The position numbers and the translations under genes are program-made. The notes beneath the pieces were generated by a model. It saw only the letters and a list, made by a program, of their open reading frames with translations, was not told the origin of the DNA and did not search any database. From positions 14,603 to 78,602 of the forward strand of contig JAEDFM010000005.1 in assembly GCA_016292805.1 (NCBI GenBank): DNA of 64,000 nucleotides. The letters run 5' to 3'. Of the stretch, positions 58,724 through 64,000 are shown in pieces. This stretch comes from Treponema sp. (GTDB taxonomy: Bacteria > Spirochaetota > Spirochaetia > Treponematales > Treponemataceae). Each line of letters starts with the position of its first letter. Position 1 is the stretch's first letter.

Positions 58724-59926
58724 ATGAATATTAACAAGAACTTTTTAGACCTTGAAGCAAATTATTTGTTTTCAACTGTTGGTAAGAAGCAGCGCGAATA
58801 TCAGGCTGCACATCCTGAAGCTGATGTTATTAAACTTTCTATTGGTGATGTTACAAAACCTTTAGCTCCTGTTGTAATTGAAGCTATGCACAAAGCTGTT
58901 GATGAAATGGCTAACGAAGCAACTTTCCGTGGATATCCACCAGAGACAGGATACGATTTTATTATTGAAAAAATCCTTAAGCATGATTTTACAGATCGCG
59001 GAATTAAGATGGACAAATCTGAAATCTTCCTTTCAGACGGTGCTAAATCTGACTGTGGTAATATTGGTGATATTTTCTCTGTAGATAATAAGGTTGCAAT
59101 TTGTGATCCAGTTTATCCTGTTTATATGGATACAAATATTATGTACGGTCGCAAGAAGAACATCATAATTATGCCTTGTACTGAAGAAAACGGATTTATG
59201 CCAAAGGTTCCAGGTGCTGGTGATGAAGTTCCAGATATTATCTATTTGTGTTTCCCAAATAACCCTACTGGTTCTGTTGCAACTCGCGAACAGCTTAAAC
59301 AATGGGTTGATTATGCAAATGCACATCATTCTGTAATTCTTTTTGATGCTGCTTACGAAGCATTCATTACAGACAATTCAATTCCAAAGTCTATCTACGA
59401 AATTGAAGGTGCCCGCACTTGTGCAATTGAACTTCGTTCATTCTCTAAAACTGCCGGCTTTACAGGTATGCGCTGTGGTTACACTGTAGTTCCACATGAT
59501 TTAGTATTTGATGGAACTGAATTAAACGCTATGTGGTTCCGCCGTCAGTCTACAAAATTCAACGGTGTTTCTTACATTACTCAGCGTGCTGCTGAAGCAA
59601 TCTATTCTGAAGTTGGTCAGAAACAGATTATGGAAAACTTGAACTACTACCGTGCTAATGCAAAGATTATTTTTGATGGTCTTACAGAAGCTGGTTTCAA
59701 ATGCTACGGTGGAATCTACTCTCCATACATCTGGTTCAAGGTTCCAGAAGGATATACATCTTGGTCATTCTTTGATGAACTTCTTGATAAATGTCATGTA
59801 GTTGGAACTCCAGGTTCTGGTTTTGGTGCTGCAGGTGAAGGTTTCTTGCGTCTTACAGCATTTGGTAACAAAGAAAGAACTATTGAAGCTGTAGAGCGTA
59901 TTAAAAAGGTATACGGTAAAAATTAA
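58724..59926 (+). CDS. dapL: LL-diaminopimelate aminotransferase
   Basis: The 400-residue class I/II PLP aminotransferase has [31 protein letters not shown] and the PLP-Lys motif [15 protein letters not shown], all DapL-like. It converts tetrahydrodipicolinate to LL-diaminopimelate in one step for lysine and peptidoglycan. ATG 58724 follows AAGGTGG; ATG 58676 has no RBS. Confidence 0.95.
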   Translation: MNINKNFLDLEANYLFSTVGKKQREYQAAHPEADVIKLSIGDVTKPLAPVVIEAMHKAVDEMANEATFRGYPPETGYDFIIEKILKHDFTDRGIKMDKSEIFLSDGAKSDCGNIGDIFSVDNKVAICDPVYPVYMDTNIMYGRKKNIIIMPCTEENGFMPKVPGAGDEVPDIIYLCFPNNPTGSVATREQLKQWVDYANAHHSVILFDAAYEAFITDNSIPKSIYEIEGARTCAIELRSFSKTAGFTGMRCGYTVVPHDLVFDGTELNAMWFRRQSTKFNGVSYITQRAAEAIYSEVGQKQIMENLNYYRANAKIIFDGLTEAGFKCYGGIYSPYIWFKVPEGYTSWSFFDELLDKCHVVGTPGSGFGAAGEGFLRLTAFGNKERTIEAVERIKKVYGKN

Positions 59927-59968
59927 GTTAATTTAAGTTAAAAATAACTAAATATTAGTTAAATTGTA

Positions 59969-59996
59969 TTGACTTTTAAGTGCGGTGTGGTATTTT
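59969..59996 (+). promoter_or_regulatory. Mannanase promoter, leaderless type
   Basis: TTGACT (59969-59974), 16 bases, TATTTT (59991-59996), then six bases to ATG 60003. Confidence 0.5.
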
Positions 59997-60002
59997 ATAA
60001 TT

Positions 60003-61271
60003 ATGAAAAAGATTATTTATGCCTTTACCGCACTTTCGTTTTTAACACTTATTAGTGCCCGTACACCAAAAAAAGGTGAAGCAATTTTTGATGACGCAGA
60101 TAATTCTCAGACTCCTGTTATTAGACCACCTGAGAATCTTCCTGAACCTAGAGAGATAGATACTTCACTTTTATGTGATAAGAGTGCTACAGAAAATGCC
60201 AGGCGTTTATACAATTATCTTCGAGAAATGTATGGTAAGAAGGTAATTTCAGGACAAATGGAAAATGCCTGGAATGCTAACTGTAATATGCTGGAGCGTG
60301 TTTATAAAGATACAGGAAAATATCCTGCCATTATGGGTTTTGACTTTATGAATTACACAAGTGCCTATAATACTGGTAGAAAGCAGGAAGTTGAACGGGC
60401 TATTAAATTCTGGAATGGACAGGATTATAAAGGTAATAAGATTTCAGATAAGCATGGAATTGTAACTTTCTGCTGGCATTGGCGTGATCCATTGGCTCCG
60501 AAAGGTAAGACTGGCGATTTTTATACAAAAAACACAGATTTCCGCATTCCTTACGATACAAAAACTAACAAGTGGGATGTTTCGTCAGAAGCCTATTCTG
60601 CAATTCTTGAAGATTTTGATGTGGTTGCAGCCCAGCTTTCCAGACTTCAGGAAGCGGGAATTCCTGTTTTATGGCGTCCTTTGCATGAAGCTGCTGGAAA
60701 TGTTGGTAGTTTTGCAGGTGGTTCAGCCTGGTTCTGGTGGGGGGCTGGAAATCAACAGGGACAGACCTCTACTAATGCTGACGTTTGTGGTCAATCTTAC
60801 ATTGCTTTATGGAAGCTTATGTACAATTATTTTACTCAAACAAAGGGTTTGCATAATTTAATCTGGGTTTGGAATGGTCAGAGTCAGAAATTTTACCCAG
60901 GTTCGGAATACGTTGATATTATTGGTAATGATATTTACGAGTCTTATCTTCCTAGTGCTAAAAAAAGCCAGGTTTATAAATCTAATAAAAATAAATTTGA
61001 ACGGTTCCAAAGCTGGGATACTACAAAAATTACAGCACTTACTGAATGTGGAAATCTTCCTGATGTTTCAACTGATGGAGCTTTGTGGTCATTCTTTATG
61101 GTTTGGAATGACGGTGAATGGGACAGCAGCATAAATGGTGTTTCCAAAGCATCTGGAAAAAATAACTTTTGGTCTGGAGACTTCTTTAATTCTGCAGAAA
61201 AGAAAAAGGAAATTTATGTAAAGAATTCAAATGTAATTACCTTGGATGAATTACCAGATTTTACTAAATAA
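60003..61271 (+). CDS. Family 26 glycoside hydrolase, probable beta-mannanase
   Basis: The 422-residue secreted enzyme has a signal peptide (to about residue 20, LISARTP). The GH26 acid/base region is VLWRPLHEAAGNVGSFAGGS, and the nucleophile region is ITALTECGNLPD. It hydrolyses internal beta-1,4-mannosidic bonds of plant mannans. ATG 60003 fits the signal peptide; the frame opening at 59985 would add six residues. A GGGACAGACCT repeat is embedded at 60758-60768 as QGQTST. Confidence 0.92.
   Translation: MKKIIYAFTALSFLTLISARTPKKGEAIFDDADNSQTPVIRPPENLPEPREIDTSLLCDKSATENARRLYNYLREMYGKKVISGQMENAWNANCNMLERVYKDTGKYPAIMGFDFMNYTSAYNTGRKQEVERAIKFWNGQDYKGNKISDKHGIVTFCWHWRDPLAPKGKTGDFYTKNTDFRIPYDTKTNKWDVSSEAYSAILEDFDVVAAQLSRLQEAGIPVLWRPLHEAAGNVGSFAGGSAWFWWGAGNQQGQTSTNADVCGQSYIALWKLMYNYFTQTKGLHNLIWVWNGQSQKFYPGSEYVDIIGNDIYESYLPSAKKSQVYKSNKNKFERFQSWDTTKITALTECGNLPDVSTDGALWSFFMVWNDGEWDSSINGVSKASGKNNFWSGDFFNSAEKKKEIYVKNSNVITLDELPDFTK
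60758..60768 (+). repeat. GGGACAGACCT motif inside the mannanase gene
   Basis: Exact 11-base core in a surface-loop-like part of the protein (NQQGQTSTNAD), in a different frame from the bioN copy. Confidence 0.55.
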
Positions 61272-61274
61272 GAA

Positions 61275-61322
61275 GAAAGCCCTTTTTTCTGTTGATTTCA
61301 GAAAAAAGGGCTTTCTGTTTTT
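61275..61322. terminator. Long terminator hairpin
   Basis: AAAGCCCTTTTTTCTG pairs perfectly with CAGAAAAAAGGGCTTT, a 16-base stem, between the mannanase and convergent ilvB. Confidence 0.85.
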
Positions 61323-61369
61323 ACTTCTTTATAAGTGTTTATTCCCGGGAACCAAGTCCAGGTTTTGAT

Positions 61370-63073
61370 TTATTTGTTTACATCGTAATCCATAATCAAT
61401 GCGTCCAAACCTTTTCCAGGTGGAGTCATTGGAAGAACGAATTCATCTAAGAAGATTTCTGCATCAATAACAGCTGGTTTTCCGCTCTTAAGAGCTTCAT
61501 CAAAGGCTTTTGCAAATTCTTCTTCAGTTGTTGCTTTGTAACCTTTAATTCCATATGCACTGGCTAATGTTGTCCATTCTGGTCCAAAGTCCAAGGTTGT
61601 ATTTGAATAGCGTTTTTCGTAGAACAAGGTCTGCCACATACGAACATTTCCTAAAGCGTGGTTATTTAATACAACAATGATGATTGGAAGTTCGTAATGC
61701 TGGATTGTTGCAAGTTCGTTACAGTTCATACGGAATGAACCGTCACCTGCAAAGTGAACAACCTGTGTTTTTGGATTTGCAAACTGAGCACCAATTGCGG
61801 CACCTGTTCCATAACCCATAGTTCCAAGACCTCCAGAAGTAAGGAAAGTTCTTGGTTCTGTAAAATCGTAATGCTGAGCAGTCCACATCTGATGCTGTCC
61901 AACTTCTGTTGTTACGATTGTGTTTGGTTTTACTTTAGAATTTACACATTCAAAAATGAATTTTGGTGAAATTTCTTTAGCTGGCTTTCTACTGTATGCT
62001 GCTGGAACAATTTTTTTCCATTCTGCAACCTGAGTTGTCCATTGGTTTTCTTTCTTTTTCTGAACAAGTGGAATAAGGCGTGCAAGAATATCTTTTACGT
62101 TTCCAATCAAAGCGTTATCAACATCAATCATTTTATTAATTTCTGCTGGATCAATATCAATCTGAACAATTTTTGAACCACATACAAACTTTTTAGGGTC
62201 TCCAATTACACGGTCACTAAAGCGACATCCAATTGCTAAAAGCAAATCGCTCTGGTCTGCACCCATGTTAGCTGCATAAGTTCCGTGCATACCAATCATT
62301 CCGCATGAAAGGTCGTGTTTGTTAGGGAAAGCAGATTTACCCATAAGAGACATGGCAACAGGAATCTGAGCTTTTTCTGCCAAAGCTTTAAGTTCAGCTG
62401 CGGCATTAGAAGTAATAACACCACCACCGGCATAAATAAATGGTTTCTGTGAAGCATTGATTAAATCTGCAATTGCCTGAACTTTATCATCTGAAGGAAC
62501 AGAAACAACTTCTTCGTGGTCTGTTACCAATTTGTCTTTTGCAGGATTAAAAGGAATATATTCTGTTTTTGCTGCTGTTACATCTTTTGGAATATCAATT
62601 AAAACAGGACCTGGTCGACCAGACTTTGCAATAAGGAAAGCTTCGCGAATAGTGTGTGCCAAATCTTTTACATCATGAACAATGTAATTGTGTTTTGTAA
62701 TTGGCATAGTTACGCCAGTAATATCAATTTCCTGGAAAGAATCTTTTCCAAGCTGATTATTAGCAACATTACAAGTAATTGCTACCATTGGAATAGAATC
62801 CATATAAGCAGTTGCAATTCCAGTTACCAGGTTTGTTGCACCTGGACCAGATGTAGCCATACAAACACCAACTTTACCAGTTGAGCGGGCATAACCGTCT
62901 GCAGCATGACTTGCCCCCTGTTCGTGGGCTGTAAGAATATGGCGAATTCTTTTTGAGTTCTTATACAATTCGTCATAAATGTTTAAAATGGCTCCTCCAG
63001 GGTAACCAAATACAGTGTCTACGCCTTGTTCAATAAGGCATTCAATAACAATTTGTGAACCAGTAATTTCCAT
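61370..63073 (-). CDS. ilvB: Acetolactate synthase large subunit
   Basis: The 567-residue TPP enzyme has VFGYPGGAILNIYDELY, catalytic Glu region TAHEQGASHAADGYARSTG, and the TPP motif GDGSFRMNCNELATIQHYELPIIIVVLNN (split at GDGS and NN). The FAD-binding middle domain marks the biosynthetic (AHAS) type. It makes acetolactate for branched-chain amino acids. No regulatory subunit gene (ilvN) is adjacent in the window. Confidence 0.94.
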   Translation of the reverse strand: MEITGSQIVIECLIEQGVDTVFGYPGGAILNIYDELYKNSKRIRHILTAHEQGASHAADGYARSTGKVGVCMATSGPGATNLVTGIATAYMDSIPMVAITCNVANNQLGKDSFQEIDITGVTMPITKHNYIVHDVKDLAHTIREAFLIAKSGRPGPVLIDIPKDVTAAKTEYIPFNPAKDKLVTDHEEVVSVPSDDKVQAIADLINASQKPFIYAGGGVITSNAAAELKALAEKAQIPVAMSLMGKSAFPNKHDLSCGMIGMHGTYAANMGADQSDLLLAIGCRFSDRVIGDPKKFVCGSKIVQIDIDPAEINKMIDVDNALIGNVKDILARLIPLVQKKKENQWTTQVAEWKKIVPAAYSRKPAKEISPKFIFECVNSKVKPNTIVTTEVGQHQMWTAQHYDFTEPRTFLTSGGLGTMGYGTGAAIGAQFANPKTQVVHFAGDGSFRMNCNELATIQHYELPIIIVVLNNHALGNVRMWQTLFYEKRYSNTTLDFGPEWTTLASAYGIKGYKATTEEEFAKAFDEALKSGKPAVIDAEIFLDEFVLPMTPPGKGLDALIMDYDVNK

Positions 63074-63284
63074 AGTAGTTGTAGAATACTAAATTTTTGT
63101 TGATTTGTCTTTTTGAAACAGCCCTTTACATGAATAAATTTAGTTAAATTTAAGAAATTTAGTATAATTAAATTTGTGTATAACACAATTTTACTATTAC
63201 TTAATATAATCTCCAGTACAAAACTGAAACATTGAAGAAATTCATCATTTCTTTTGTAGGATTTATAAATTTATAAAACCTTTG

Positions 63285-63313
63285 TTGACTATTTTTTTAA
63301 AAAATATTATAAC
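63285..63313 (+). promoter_or_regulatory. amt leader promoter
   Basis: TTGACT (63285-63290), 17 bases, TATAAC (63308-63313); start near 63320, about 170 bases before the amt ATG. The stretch 63074-63284 to its left is AT-rich and holds only the ilvB upstream region; I see no gene in it. Confidence 0.6.
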
Positions 63314-63329
63314 AACACTATCAAACGAC

Positions 63330-63367
63330 AAAGGCGCCGTGGACTTAACCTCCATGGCGCCTTTTTT
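63330..63367 (+). terminator. First terminator in the amt leader
   Basis: AAAGGCGCCGTGGA pairs with TCCATGGCGCCTTT and six T follow. It begins ~10 bases after the predicted transcription start. Confidence 0.7.
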
Positions 63368-63395
63368 ATTTGTAACTTCGAATATTTTTTAGGGC

Positions 63396-63455
63396 AAAGG
63401 CGTCGATACTGTGTGACTTGCAAAAGCAGGCTGCAGAGTGTCGACGCCTTTTTTT
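63396..63455 (+). terminator. Second terminator-like hairpin in the amt leader
   Basis: AAAGGCGTCGA (63396-63406) with TCGACGCCTTT (63441-63451) and T7; inner CTTGC-aaaa-GCAGG stem. The arms of the two hairpins can also pair with each other (AAAGGCG with CGCCTTT). Confidence 0.7.
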
Positions 63456-63489
63456 ACATCTGAGTAGATACGACTTAAGGAGGTTGAAT

Positions 63490-64000
63490 ATGACAGATGC
63501 AGTTTGGGGAGTTTGGTTCCTCATGGGTGCCGCACTTGTATTCTTTATGCAGTGTGGATTCGCAATGGTAGAAACTGGTTTTACCCGTGCAAAAAATGCA
63601 GGTAACATCATTATGAAAAACTTGATGGACTTCTGTATTGGTACACCAATGTTTATGCTTCTTGGTTTTGGCTTGATGATGAGCGAAAACTATTTCTTTG
63701 GTTTTATTGGTAGACCAGACATGCAGTTGTTTACAAACTTTGGTGATATAGACTGGTCTTCTTTCGTATTCAACTTAGTGTTCTGTGCTACAGCTGCAAC
63801 AATCGTTTCTGGTGCAATGGCTGAAAGAACAAAGTTCAGTGCTTATTGTATTTATTCAGGAATTATTTCTGCAGTTGTTTATCCAATTGAAGCTGGTTGG
63901 GTATGGAACTCACAGGGGTGGCTGGCTCAGATGGGATTCATTGACTTTGCTGGTTCTGCTGCAATTCACTCAGTTGGTGGTTGTGCTGCTTTGATTGGTG
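63490..64000 (+). CDS. amt: Ammonium transporter, 5' part
   Basis: At least 170 codons of an Amt/MEP/Rh channel run off the window. The first residues are MTDAVWGVWFLMGAALVFFM. Signature segments include MVETGFTRAKNAGNIIMKN, GAMAERTKFSAYC and the twin-His-region approach AAIHSVGGCAALIG. It carries NH3/NH4+ across the inner membrane. ATG 63490 follows AGGAGG. A partner GlnK gene may follow outside the window. Confidence 0.93.
   Translation, partial: MTDAVWGVWFLMGAALVFFMQCGFAMVETGFTRAKNAGNIIMKNLMDFCIGTPMFMLLGFGLMMSENYFFGFIGRPDMQLFTNFGDIDWSSFVFNLVFCATAATIVSGAMAERTKFSAYCIYSGIISAVVYPIEAGWVWNSQGWLAQMGFIDFAGSAAIHSVGGCAALIG

Noticed and set aside
1..64000. CRISPR arrays, tRNA or rRNA genes, insertion-sequence transposases
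   Set aside because: No regularly spaced direct repeats, no T-loop/anticodon arms in a tRNA arrangement, and no transposase motifs were seen on either strand.

Overview
The window looks like chromosome of a low-GC, anaerobic, host-associated spirochaete, most likely a gut or rumen Treponema. This is inference from gene content, not a database match. Supporting points are DapL lysine synthesis, two indolepyruvate:ferredoxin oxidoreductases, an EFR1-type ferredoxin protein, secreted beta-mannanase and acetyl-esterase genes, and biotin and tryptophan-type ECF importers. No rRNA, tRNA, CRISPR array, prophage or insertion-sequence transposase was seen.

Layout. 1-14.3 kb: a truncated, motif-degenerate ModF-like ATPase, YchJ, RlmB, a membrane protein, BirA, a small alarmone synthetase, 5-formyl-THF cyclo-ligase coupled to a LuxR regulator, an orphan ABC ATPase, a GT8 glycosyltransferase, NadE, and an EFR1/SDR pair. 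14.5-21 kb: iorA-iorB-paaK-ACT, then bioYMN behind a BirA-type operator. 21-30.5 kb: a GGDEF/EAL protein, a lipoprotein, a tRNA methyltransferase, a TetR regulator divergent from an acyl-CoA ligase, HtpG and a PotD-like lipoprotein. 30.5-42.4 kb: two ABC exporters, a PyrK-PyrD fusion, two SGNH esterases, ArgA, a long sigma factor and a PanE-like reductase. 42.4-46.6 kb: an AT-rich accessory segment with a nonsense-interrupted lipoprotein, HicAB, an XRE regulator, a candidate type I toxin-antitoxin pair missed by ordinary ORF calling, and three tandem secreted paralogues. 46.6-64 kb: FtsK, thiamine pyrophosphokinase, a second aromatic-acid locus (paaK2, trpP-ecfA-ecfA-ecfT, iorB2-iorA2), DapL, a GH26 mannanase, IlvB and the start of an ammonium transporter.

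How it fits together. The two IOR/PaaK loci suggest fermentation of aromatic 2-oxo acids: IOR makes arylacetyl-CoA and reduced ferredoxin, and PaaK interconverts the CoA ester and the free acid, with the TrpP-type ECF importer a plausible amino-acid supplier. BirA is encoded in the same window as its likely target operator in front of bioYMN. Two kinds of dispersed repeat (GC-rich REP-like blocks and a GGGACAGACC motif) lie between genes and inside at least five open genes, two of which carry long in-frame insertions. Many promoters place the -10 box only 6-9 bases from the start codon, which predicts frequent leaderless mRNAs.
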